Shown piece by piece: positions 1 to 8,380 of a stretch of 64,000 nt of DNA (position 1 is the stretch's first letter; every line of letters begins with the position of its first letter). The stretch spans positions 3,359,001 to 3,423,000 of the forward strand of contig NZ_CP020104.1 of NCBI RefSeq assembly GCF_002056795.1, given 5' to 3'. This stretch comes from Spirosoma aerolatum (GTDB lineage Bacteria > Bacteroidota > Bacteroidia > Cytophagales > Spirosomataceae). The notes beneath the pieces are model-generated. The model was not told where the DNA came from, did no database searches, and saw nothing but the letters and a program-made list of their open reading frames with translations. The translations under genes were made by a program, and so were the position numbers.

Positions 1-405
1 AAGCAGGAACAGATAAATCTGACCCACGTATACAATAATAAAGTACAGCGACGATAGCTTGATGACAGCTTCCAGACGCGGCTCTTTGTAATAAGCAGCT
101 ACCAACGGCCAGCTAAAAAATACGACGACACCAATGACCAGTCCTAGGATTAGATTCAGCAGGTAAATGGTGGACAGTACCTGCTGATCATCTTCCTGTT
201 TATAAATGATCGAATTGGAAAAGCCCAGATTGGCAAAAATGTTAAAAAACGCAATCAGAAGGGTGCTGACGCTGACAATACCAAATACCGACGGCTCCAA
301 TAGCCGCGCCAGCACGGCCACCTGCCCAAATTGAAACAGAGTCGACAAAGCCGTGGAAATGCTCATCCACTTACCACCACTAATAGCCTGCTGCTTATGA
401 CTCAT
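1..405 (-). CDS. Polysaccharide flippase, MOP/Wzx family (partial)
   Basis: Partial gene: it begins with ATG at 405 and runs off the left edge, so only 135 N-terminal residues are seen. The product starts MSHKQQAISGGKWMSIST and continues with hydrophobic segments (about residues 20-62 and 78-100). The ARLLEPSVFGIVSV stretch is typical of WzxC-like flippases, which move undecaprenyl-linked repeat units across the inner membrane. It starts 5 bp after the stop of the Wzc-like gene and is the last visible gene of the exopolysaccharide operon. The family call is firm; the sugar carried cannot be told. Confidence 0.85.
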   Translation of the reverse strand, partial: MSHKQQAISGGKWMSISTALSTLFQFGQVAVLARLLEPSVFGIVSVSTLLIAFFNIFANLGFSNSIIYKQEDDQQVLSTIYLLNLILGLVIGVVVFFSWPLVAAYYKEPRLEAVIKLSSLYFIIVYVGQIYLFLL

Positions 406-410
406 GTCGC

Positions 411-2627
411 CTATTGGTTAAGGAGCTTTGGGTTTTTAGAAGACGGTCCTGGAATGCCCGGTCCGTTTTGCGTACGCGGTAACCCTTGTTTGATGTCGTT
501 GAGGCTTGGAGCATCCAGATTACTTTCTTCTACTTTATTCAGGGTTACCAGTACAGGTTGCCGGGCCGCTTTGAGGTAGAGCGCAAACAGTTGCTTATCC
601 CGGCGACCCCATAATGTATGGAGCGTCAGGACCATCAGCGAAACGGCACTCTTACCGACCAAATGCAGGGGAATCGAACTACTGACCAGTGGGGGTAATT
701 CCAGAATGATCTTATCGAATCGGGTCACAATCATGGCATCATCGCCCGTCAGCAGGTCTTCGGGTTCACGGACGTTCATGAAGTTAGGGTGTAGTTCATA
801 GGGAAAGAAATGAATACCTTCCTGTTCGAACTTCTGGTCCGTATTGGTCAATTGCGGATAATAGTACGCGACCTGCTCACCCGATTCCGCATAGATACGG
901 GCCAGCCCGTGGGCAAACCAGGTTTTACCCTGTTTGCTGCGCGTACTGAACAGGGTGATGATGGGTGGATACGATGGATTGCTTCGTTGCTCAATGGTAA
1001 TGTTGATGGCATTGGCCAGTTGTTCAAACATACTGGTAGCCGCCCGACTGGCTTTTGAGTTGGCCGCGAATTTTTTGACAGTGGGAAACAGGGCGATGAT
1101 TGGGCTGCCAAGGCGTTGTTCGGCCTGCGACAGCGAATTGATCCGTTTATCGGCCCAGGCACGGAAAGCTGCCAGCAATAAGGCAATGACCAGCCCCGCC
1201 CCCGCAGCAATGGCCATAAAGAGCAACTTCTTAGGGGCCTGGGGGGTTAGCGGAAAAACAGGTGGATCAAGGACCGATAAAGCCCCTTTCAGCGAAATAT
1301 CCTGATTATGCGTTTGGGCTTCGTTCAGCGATTGAACCAGGGCAAGGTATTCTTTTTCCGCTACATCCAGATCGCGGGTTAGTTGCCGTTGTTCCGATTC
1401 CAGCGGTGGGTAGGCCGACGATTCAGCCTGGTATTCATCCAGTCGTTTTTTAACGATGTCCATCCGGGCAGCCGCTCCTTCGTATTCCAGCACTTTGTCC
1501 AGCCATTCGTTCACCAGTTTGAGTTTAGGGACGGATTCGGCCGTGTTGTCGGCGGCAAAATAGTTCTGGGCAATCTGTTTCAGTTCATTCGAAAGCTGAT
1601 TGATTTTAGCCTGATGCGCGTCCAGTACGGATTGGGGTTGGCCATTGGTACGGGCATTGATCAACTGAGATTCAGCCGCCGTCAGTTCGGCTTGTTTGTC
1701 CGTTAATTGGGTATTTATCTTTAACAAGTTACCTCCCCCTGACATCCGCTGGTTGAGGGCATCCATAGCGGCTTTGGCTCCTTTTGTAGCCATTACCTCC
1801 TTATTATATTCATCGACCAGTGCTTCTCTTGTGGTTGAGCGAGTCTTTATTTCGTCTTCAAAATTGAGGACATTATGGGCTACATTGAACGCTCTTAGCT
1901 TGGATTCTGCCTGATCCAGCTTTTGCTTGGCGGCCTTAACATTCGCTTCATAGTAGGTCAATACAGGTGCTGTTTCGCCCCGTTTCAAGCTGGTATACCG
2001 TTCATTCAGCTCCGTAACGGCCAGATCGAGCGTTTGCTGGGCAATAGCCGGGTCATCCGCTTCATACTCCATATCCAGCATGTCACTGGCCGCCCGACGG
2101 GATGCTTTGAGCTTTTTGCTAATGGTTTCGGCCGAGTAATCATTCCCTGATTTGGCGAGCAACGCCCGAACAGGGTTGTCGGTTGAACTTTGCGCGAGTC
2201 GGTCAAGCTGATTCCGGGTTGAGTCCAGGTTTCCCGTCTTCGTCAGCGATTGGCGCAAACTGGCAGGGATCGTCTGCTGCAATTTCTGAAAGCTGGCTGC
2301 CGAAAGCTGGCGCTCTGTGGGTTTGGTTAGGTACAAGTGTTGAGCCAATAGCCGTAATCCAACCTGATAGAGCGTCTGATTCGAATTAAGCGTCGTCAGT
2401 ACATTGTCGAAAGCGTTGCTAATGCCCGAGTAATCGACCTGAAAGCCTTCCCGCGCCGAATTCAGCCGATAACCCGACGTAAAGCCCGTATATAGTGTTG
2501 CCTTGGTTTTGTACGTTTTAACCTCATTCCGCATGAAGTAATAAACGGCTCCGGCTCCCAGGCAGGGAAATACAATAAACCAAATGAGATGCTGCTTCAA
2601 AAGCCGCCCAAGTTCCTGGAAAGTCAT
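411..2627 (-). CDS. Wzc/GumC-like exopolysaccharide co-polymerase with degenerate tyrosine-kinase domain
   Basis: 738 aa inner-membrane protein. One membrane segment is at about residues 15-31 and a second at about 468-488; between them lies a long helical, coiled-coil-rich periplasmic region (about 200-450) as in Wzz/GNVR chain-length regulators. The Pro-rich LDPPVFPLTPQAPKK stretch before the second segment is typical of the family. The cytoplasmic part has a P-loop, STRSKQGKT (about 561-569), and a weak Walker A'-like ILELPP, but no Tyr-rich tail, so autophosphorylation as in Wzc is doubtful. It probably sets chain length during polymer export. It starts 3 bp after the TolC-like gene and 5 bp before the flippase, so the three are co-transcribed. 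Confidence 0.85.
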   Translation of the reverse strand: MTFQELGRLLKQHLIWFIVFPCLGAGAVYYFMRNEVKTYKTKATLYTGFTSGYRLNSAREGFQVDYSGISNAFDNVLTTLNSNQTLYQVGLRLLAQHLYLTKPTERQLSAASFQKLQQTIPASLRQSLTKTGNLDSTRNQLDRLAQSSTDNPVRALLAKSGNDYSAETISKKLKASRRAASDMLDMEYEADDPAIAQQTLDLAVTELNERYTSLKRGETAPVLTYYEANVKAAKQKLDQAESKLRAFNVAHNVLNFEDEIKTRSTTREALVDEYNKEVMATKGAKAAMDALNQRMSGGGNLLKINTQLTDKQAELTAAESQLINARTNGQPQSVLDAHQAKINQLSNELKQIAQNYFAADNTAESVPKLKLVNEWLDKVLEYEGAAARMDIVKKRLDEYQAESSAYPPLESEQRQLTRDLDVAEKEYLALVQSLNEAQTHNQDISLKGALSVLDPPVFPLTPQAPKKLLFMAIAAGAGLVIALLLAAFRAWADKRINSLSQAEQRLGSPIIALFPTVKKFAANSKASRAATSMFEQLANAINITIEQRSNPSYPPIITLFSTRSKQGKTWFAHGLARIYAESGEQVAYYYPQLTNTDQKFEQEGIHFFPYELHPNFMNVREPEDLLTGDDAMIVTRFDKIILELPPLVSSSIPLHLVGKSAVSLMVLTLHTLWGRRDKQLFALYLKAARQPVLVTLNKVEESNLDAPSLNDIKQGLPRTQNGPGIPGPSSKNPKLLNQ

Positions 2628-2630
2628 AGC

Positions 2631-3458
2631 TTACACACGTTTCAGTTGACGAATAGGCACTCCAACGAATAGTTCAAGTGCATAAATAGCTTTAATGAAC
2701 GAGGTCTTGGCCTGTTCGACCGTCGCTCGGGTTTCAGCGTATCGGTTGCTATTGAACGCGTGCGCTTCAGGGGCAATTTTTCCTTTCTGAAGCTCCACTT
2801 CGGCAATCCGATAAGCCGCCAGCGATGCCTGATCATCCCGCAATCGAATCTGCAAAATCTTTTGGGCGAGGAGCAGATCCTGATAGAGGTTAAACAGGTC
2901 GCGTCGCAACTGAATTTCGGCAAGCCGTTTACGTTCAACCGTCGCGTCGTAGTTGGCCTTGGCTAACCGAATCTGCTGGGGTCGGCCGAAGAGTTCATGA
3001 ATACTGATCGCCACATTGACGCCATACCGATAGCCATTCGAAATCTGAGCCAACTGATCGCTGGCGTTCGTACCCGTTGACAGAATAGCCTGATTGCCCG
3101 ATGAGTAATTGCCATATCCTGTCAGATTTTGCAGGATCTGTACTTTTGATAAGTTGTAAGCTGCCTGCGAACCTGCTGCAACCGCTGTTTCAAATTTGAT
3201 GGTGGGTGAATAAGCTAGTGCCAGCTTGAACATATCCTCAAACGGAATAAGCTGAACTGAAATGTCCTGGTTGAAATCGAAAGTCAAGCTGTCGGCGGTG
3301 ACAGCAGCCGATGGAGTAGGTGCGGGTTGTGTTGCAGAAGGCGTGCTTGCTGGATTACCCTGGCCATACCCGGCACTATGTACGAGCATCCCCAAAATTA
3401 CCGTACTGGCAAGGGAGAAGAGAGGCTGCTTAAATTGGTGTACTGTGCGTAATCTCAT
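2631..3458 (-). CDS. TolC-like outer membrane efflux protein, short
   Basis: 275 aa with an N-terminal signal sequence (hydrophobic to about residue 32, ending SAGYGQ), then a low-complexity Pro/Thr/Ala linker (about 35-52). The rest is helical, resembling an outer membrane efflux protein domain: FKLALAYSPTIKFETAV, then a long helix ending IYALELFVGVPI. TolC proteins are usually 420-480 aa with two such repeats; only one is clear here. The position next to the Wzc-like gene suggests it forms or supports the outer-membrane channel for polysaccharide export. No Wza-type lipoprotein is seen in the window. Confidence 0.7.
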   Translation of the reverse strand: MRLRTVHQFKQPLFSLASTVILGMLVHSAGYGQGNPASTPSATQPAPTPSAAVTADSLTFDFNQDISVQLIPFEDMFKLALAYSPTIKFETAVAAGSQAAYNLSKVQILQNLTGYGNYSSGNQAILSTGTNASDQLAQISNGYRYGVNVAISIHELFGRPQQIRLAKANYDATVERKRLAEIQLRRDLFNLYQDLLLAQKILQIRLRDDQASLAAYRIAEVELQKGKIAPEAHAFNSNRYAETRATVEQAKTSFIKAIYALELFVGVPIRQLKRV

Positions 3459-3505
3459 GCTATTGGAGAATCCTGAAAAAATCTGTGGATAAAGTTGACA
3501 TACGA

Positions 3506-4705
3506 TTATACCGGTTGTTCCTGTCGCCAGGCTTTAGGCATCTGCTGGATCACCCCTTCAAATTCCCGCGCCCGCTCGGGCCAGGAGTTACGCTGGGCCA
3601 TAGCTACCCGTTGTTGTACCCGTGAGGGGCTGGTGTCGGCCAGGGCACGTCGAAGGGCTTGGGCAAATTGGTCGGGTGTATCGGCCAGTTCGATTACCCC
3701 ATCGAAATCGTCCAGAATCGAGAAGGGCGTCGATACAACGGACAAGCCAGCCGCCAGATATTCGTTGATTTTCAGCGGATAAATGGTATAGGTGTGCCGA
3801 TTACAGACGAACGGAATAATGCCGACGCTAAGCTGGGCCAGTAAGGGTGGCAGATCGACGGGCTGATGAGGGGGAATAAACGTTACGTTTGGGTAGTGCC
3901 CCAGTCGTTGGATTAACAGAGGCTCGTGTACTTCACCGATAAACTGAAAGTCTACATCCGGCATGGTACGGGCGCAGTATTCCATAATATCGATGTTGAC
4001 CCGGTTATCGGCTGAGCCTAGGTAGCCTACAACTGGTTTTTTTGGTGGTTGCTGCTGAGCCAGAAGCCTTGCCTGGTTGAACAGATCGAAATTGGCACCG
4101 TTCTTTACACAAAACGTTTGAGGCTGAAGCGTCGACTTATCCTGTCGCAGGGTCTCGGAAGTGGTCACTACGGCATCTACCCGCCGGATGTAGGCTTCCT
4201 CATAGCGGGTACCGTGTTTGCTCATCCATTCACCAGCCGCCGAAATTTCATCAAAACAGTAGTATAACGTAGCGCATTCGTTGAGCTTCCCCAGCATTGG
4301 CAACCCAATAACCGGGTTATAGGCATTGATCACCAATGGTCGATGCATGCCCAGTTTTTTCAGCACTGTTCGGAGTTGCCCTACTAGTCGATTGATATTC
4401 CATTGCAGAACCCGATCGTGAGCGCTGTCGTCCATCCAGTTGATTGGAAGAATAATAGGGGGCGACCAGACGTACAAATCTTCGCCACCCTGATTGTCAA
4501 TTTTGGTCAGTGGGTTGCCAAACAACAACTCCTTCGTCGATACTTCCTTACGACCCGTGACCAGATCTTTAATCGTGTACAGGTAGTCGACAAACAACAC
4601 CCGATGCCGGGCCGACAACTCCGTCATAAGCTGGACGACAGCCTTTTGAAAATCGCCTTTCCAGGAGGTTTGTGAAATACAAACGATGCTATCAAACTGT
4701 TTCAT
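3506..4705 (-). CDS. Glycosyltransferase, GT4/group 1 type
   Basis: 399 aa, two Rossmann-like halves of a GT-B enzyme. The N-terminus (DSIVCISQTSWKGDFQKAVV) resembles proteins that use a donor sugar on a lipid-linked acceptor. The C-terminal half holds VVGYLGSADNRVNIDIMEY and FIPPHQPVDLPPLLAQLSVGIIPF, then KINEYLAAGLSVVSTPF, the usual sugar-nucleotide-binding E-containing motif. It is cytoplasmic and probably adds one sugar to the repeat unit. The start overlaps the end of the upstream polymerase gene by 14 bp, which supports translational coupling. Confidence 0.85.
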   Translation of the reverse strand: MKQFDSIVCISQTSWKGDFQKAVVQLMTELSARHRVLFVDYLYTIKDLVTGRKEVSTKELLFGNPLTKIDNQGGEDLYVWSPPIILPINWMDDSAHDRVLQWNINRLVGQLRTVLKKLGMHRPLVINAYNPVIGLPMLGKLNECATLYYCFDEISAAGEWMSKHGTRYEEAYIRRVDAVVTTSETLRQDKSTLQPQTFCVKNGANFDLFNQARLLAQQQPPKKPVVGYLGSADNRVNIDIMEYCARTMPDVDFQFIGEVHEPLLIQRLGHYPNVTFIPPHQPVDLPPLLAQLSVGIIPFVCNRHTYTIYPLKINEYLAAGLSVVSTPFSILDDFDGVIELADTPDQFAQALRRALADTSPSRVQQRVAMAQRNSWPERAREFEGVIQQMPKAWRQEQPV

Positions 4706-6197
4706 AGGTGTCGGGCGTGGGGTTTGAATACAGTATTGAATCGGGGTTGGGACTTAACTCGGAAGCCGGTGTATCCCATCGATAGCAGGTAGTAAACAGG
4801 ATCGTCGTCATAAAAATCATGGTGTCGGTCGGAAATTGCCCCATTACAGGATTGGAGTATCCCATTACCGCAATGCCGACAAACTCCGCCAGGAAAGCAT
4901 ACATTACTTTCACCAGCCAGGGGTCTTTTAGTTGCCAGACTTGATAGACACCGATAAGCACTAAGCCAACAACCATCATCAGGTAGATGGTAAGTCCAAC
5001 CCGGCCGGTTTCGATCCATAGTTCGACATACCAGCTATCTGGTGGTGTTTGGGCCGCCCAGTGCCAGGGTGAAAACCGTGCCCCCATGTCGGTCGATGTG
5101 CCAATTCCGGCACCAAACGGATACTCGGCCAAGTATCGTTTGAGCTTTTCCTGGTTTTGCAGACGAAGGATAAACGAAGGGTCGTTCATGGGTGTCAGCG
5201 CCGAACGCATCCGTTGCACCTGATAGTTCGAACTGCCAACACTGGTATATAGCAGAAGCAGAACCAGCGGTACGGCCAGCGTGGCTCCAATAATCAGTTT
5301 GGGAAAATCCCGTTTAAGCAACAGATAGAATGGAAACCCGGCCAGCATTACGAACAGTGCACTGCGTGTACCCGATACAGCATAGCCCCAGAAGTAGGTG
5401 AGCGCCAACGTTAAACATATCAGTTTGGGTATCAGCTTCTTCTCCTCGAAACTATAAATCACCGCCACCAGTGTTGCTCCGGCCATTTCGCCCCCAAACT
5501 GAGCGGCATCGGAATAGAACGAAAAGCTACGAAGCTGTCCGAACAATACGTGAGTTAAGGCATTGTTTCCCTGACTAAGCCAGTTTTGCTCGGCTGGTTC
5601 CAGGCCAAGATACTGTTGTTTAAAGCCCCAAAAGGCTGCCAGAAACGACCATCCCAGCCACGAATACACCAGAATCTTGATGTCGCGGAGGGTAATGGGC
5701 AAAACCAGTACGGCCAGACCTGCCATGAACCAGTGCATCGAAAAAGGCCGGACATGAAAGAACCAGGCTGGACGGTACGGCGCTTCAGGATTGAGCAGCT
5801 CAATAAGGGTATAGGTAAACCAGATGGCAATCAGAACGAATGTAGGACTGCGTAAGCGGTGCCATTCCATTCGCTGGCCGTTAACGAATAAACTTAATAG
5901 CGTTAGAGCTAGCACCCCGTCAATTAATAATCCAATAGGAATAGAAACATTAATGAACCGTGACCAGCCAATCAGAAAACTAAGTTGTAAATACAGAAAG
6001 AGGCCGAATTTGGGCTCTTTGAACACCATGACAACCGTTAATAAAGCGACTGGGGCTATCAAAGCCATCACTCCGCCAACTGGCCCCATCTTACTGATCA
6101 GATACCCCACACCAATGGTATATAGGCCTCCCAGGAGGCTATAAAGCCATACTTGGCCAGATGTTGGACTGTTCAATGAAAATACCGACTGCGCCAT
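4692..6197 (-). CDS. O-antigen ligase/polymerase family membrane protein (Wzy/WaaL type)
   Basis: 501 aa with roughly a dozen hydrophobic segments. One large periplasmic loop (about residues 315-390) contains FGAGIGTSTDMGARFSPWH and WYVELWIETGRVGL, the kind of loop and following motif found in Wzy polymerases and WaaL ligases (PF04932). It probably polymerises the repeat units made by the neighbouring glycosyltransferases. Ligase and polymerase activities cannot be told apart from sequence alone. It lies 25 bp after the GT2 gene and overlaps the GT4 gene by 14 bp. Confidence 0.85.
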   Translation of the reverse strand: MAQSVFSLNSPTSGQVWLYSLLGGLYTIGVGYLISKMGPVGGVMALIAPVALLTVVMVFKEPKFGLFLYLQLSFLIGWSRFINVSIPIGLLIDGVLALTLLSLFVNGQRMEWHRLRSPTFVLIAIWFTYTLIELLNPEAPYRPAWFFHVRPFSMHWFMAGLAVLVLPITLRDIKILVYSWLGWSFLAAFWGFKQQYLGLEPAEQNWLSQGNNALTHVLFGQLRSFSFYSDAAQFGGEMAGATLVAVIYSFEEKKLIPKLICLTLALTYFWGYAVSGTRSALFVMLAGFPFYLLLKRDFPKLIIGATLAVPLVLLLLYTSVGSSNYQVQRMRSALTPMNDPSFILRLQNQEKLKRYLAEYPFGAGIGTSTDMGARFSPWHWAAQTPPDSWYVELWIETGRVGLTIYLMMVVGLVLIGVYQVWQLKDPWLVKVMYAFLAEFVGIAVMGYSNPVMGQFPTDTMIFMTTILFTTCYRWDTPASELSPNPDSILYSNPTPDTYETV

Positions 6198-6222
6198 AAC
6201 GAGTGAGTAACTATCAGATCAA

Positions 6223-7416
6223 TTATGTAAGTGCGTCTACGGCATTAGCCCTGCGCACTTTCTCCCAGGTTCCAGATTGATTGCCCCGCAAATAGCGAAC
6301 CAAACCTGCAAGTGCACAAATATTCATAAACGTAAAATAGAAGGGAATAAAAGCGGCCTTCAAGCGTATTTGACGTTTTTCCAACGTATAGCCAAGCCAG
6401 GCAGCGCCGTAAAATAAAATTTGGCCGATAAACAGCCAGCCCCAAAACGAATTCCATCCATCCTGGATGACCAATCCAGCATTCAGCAGAAAGATAAGAG
6501 GCAAACAGAGGGGCGTAACAGCCCAGCGCATCACCCGGTGGGAAACATACTCGAAGGTGAGCACGCCGTACCGAAACGGATTAAGCAGATGTTTTAGCCA
6601 CACAATCGACTGAAAACCACCAGCTGCAATGCGTATTTTTCGTTTCTGTTCATCAATGATCGAGAAGGAGGGCCGTTCGAGTGCATACGCATCGGGCTCA
6701 TAGGCAACCCGATAACCCCGCCCGGCGATAAGGAGCGAAATCATAAAATCGTCCAGAATGGTATTCGGCGACACAGGTTCATAGAGTTCCGTCCGAACGG
6801 CAAATAACTCGCCTGCGGCCCCTACAATGGTGTGGAGTTCGGCATCCCAGCGTTTCAACTGCGACTCGTATTTCCAGTAAATGCCTTCGCCCGAACCCGC
6901 AGCCGATTCGCTGTCGGTAGTCTGAATCCGTTTTTCTCCAGCCACGGCGCCTACCTTTGGGTCCCGAAAATGCCGAACAATATTCCGAACCGCATCCAGA
7001 TTTAACTGTGTATTGGCATCGGTGAAAATCACTATGGGCGTTTTTACTTGTTGCATGGCCATATTCATTGCCGCTACTTTGCCTCGCCGTTCGGTGCCGC
7101 CCAGAATAGCTATGGTATCGCCGTAAGTTGATCGTAGATATTCATCCGATCCATCAGTCGATCCCTCGGTAACAAACAGAAAGTGGATACGCTCCCGTGG
7201 GTACGACTGCCCCAGCGAGTTAGCTACCTTGGCAGGCAGGCAATCGAGTTCATTGTAGGCCGGTACAATCAACGTTACCTCCGGCATATACTCATCCGAC
7301 AGGCTGGCAACGGATGGACGTGGCGGGCGAAGCCGAATCAGTAGCCATACCAGTAACCCATAACCCAGATATGTATAGACTACGAGCCCGATACAAATCA
7401 ATATCAATGGTTCCAT
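6223..7416 (-). CDS. Membrane glycosyltransferase, GT2 family
   Basis: 397 aa from ATG at 7416. An upstream in-frame start at 7506 would overlap the previous gene by 77 bp and add a poorly plausible His/Gln-rich tail, so 7416 (13 bp gap) is chosen. An N-terminal membrane helix (LILICIGLVVYTYLGYGLLV) is followed by a GT2 domain: VTLIVPAYNE, FTDANT as the metal-binding region and a VGAAGELFAVR acceptor region. Three or four C-terminal membrane segments follow. The layout matches processive or lipid-linked GT2 enzymes such as IcaA-like proteins. There are no signs that it is inactive. Confidence 0.88.
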   Translation of the reverse strand: MEPLILICIGLVVYTYLGYGLLVWLLIRLRPPRPSVASLSDEYMPEVTLIVPAYNELDCLPAKVANSLGQSYPRERIHFLFVTEGSTDGSDEYLRSTYGDTIAILGGTERRGKVAAMNMAMQQVKTPIVIFTDANTQLNLDAVRNIVRHFRDPKVGAVAGEKRIQTTDSESAAGSGEGIYWKYESQLKRWDAELHTIVGAAGELFAVRTELYEPVSPNTILDDFMISLLIAGRGYRVAYEPDAYALERPSFSIIDEQKRKIRIAAGGFQSIVWLKHLLNPFRYGVLTFEYVSHRVMRWAVTPLCLPLIFLLNAGLVIQDGWNSFWGWLFIGQILFYGAAWLGYTLEKRQIRLKAAFIPFYFTFMNICALAGLVRYLRGNQSGTWEKVRRANAVDALT

Positions 7417-7429
7417 TCGAATACTATAA

Positions 7430-8380
7430 TTAGCCCGCAACGACGGCTGACAACGGTGCGGGTGCTGTTGGACTTGGCGTATGTGTAAAATTCCAGATGA
7501 CGGCATCCTTTATCGCTTTGAGGTAAGCAGGCTGCCATCGTAACGTATATTGGGCTAGGGCTTTGGGAAGGGCTATGCAGAAAAAATACATATAGAAAAC
7601 CAGCAACGGAAACCCGTCCACATTTCGACGCATGAACCAGAGCCGATTTCGGGTATGGTAGTATACCTTCATCGGATTCATCTTGCCGACACTCATCGAC
7701 TCGCGATGGTAGATCAGGGCTTTAGGCTGATAATAAATGGTAAAGCCAGCCCGTCGGATGCGTGCCGACCAGTCCAGTTCTTCATAATATAGGAAAAAAC
7801 TGTCGTCGAGTGAGCCCGCTCGTTCCAGCACTGTCCGACTGACGAGCATAGCAGCTCCATGGGCGAACCAGGTGGAGCCGGGCTTGTCGTGCTGTCCCTG
7901 ATCGAGCTCCATGAGCCCAATGGCCCAGGTACGTCCGGTATATTCATTCAATGGATGATAACCGGCATACTGAATGATGGTCGGCTGGTCGTAATAGCGA
8001 ATCTTTGGACAGACAACCCCAACGGCTGGGTTCTCCGCAAAGGGAGCCAGTAGCTGTTCCAGTAAATCAGCCGTAACGATGGTATCGTTGTTGAGCAGAA
8101 AGTAATAGTCACCCTGAGCGTATCGGATACCCAGGTTATTGCCACCCGAAAATCCAAGATTATCAGGGCTGTCAATGTATTTTACATGGGGGTAGTTGCC
8201 CTGCGCAATTCGTTCGGCAAGATCATCCTTCGATCCGTTGTTGACGACAATGATTTCGTAGCGTGGATAAGTCAACGCCCGAGTCGATTCCAACAGATCG
8301 CAGGTCACTGCCGCCTGATTGTAATTGATCGTAATCAGTGAAATCAGCGGCCTTGCTTCTACACATTCTCCTTCTGCCAT
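7430..8380 (-). CDS. Glycosyltransferase, GT2 family (rhamnosyltransferase-like)
   Basis: 316 aa soluble GT-A enzyme. LISLITINYNQAAVTCDLLES opens the Rossmann fold, NNGSKDD and LNNDTIV mark the nucleotide-binding and metal-binding regions, and FLYYEELDWSARIRRAG is the motif usual in WcaA/RfbN-type transferases. A hydrophobic segment near the C-terminus (PLLVFYMYFFCIALPKAL) may anchor it at the membrane. The start overlaps the 3' end of the sugar transferase gene by 22 bp, indicating coupling within the operon. The specific sugar is not predictable. Confidence 0.87.
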   Translation of the reverse strand: MAEGECVEARPLISLITINYNQAAVTCDLLESTRALTYPRYEIIVVNNGSKDDLAERIAQGNYPHVKYIDSPDNLGFSGGNNLGIRYAQGDYYFLLNNDTIVTADLLEQLLAPFAENPAVGVVCPKIRYYDQPTIIQYAGYHPLNEYTGRTWAIGLMELDQGQHDKPGSTWFAHGAAMLVSRTVLERAGSLDDSFFLYYEELDWSARIRRAGFTIYYQPKALIYHRESMSVGKMNPMKVYYHTRNRLWFMRRNVDGFPLLVFYMYFFCIALPKALAQYTLRWQPAYLKAIKDAVIWNFTHTPSPTAPAPLSAVVAG

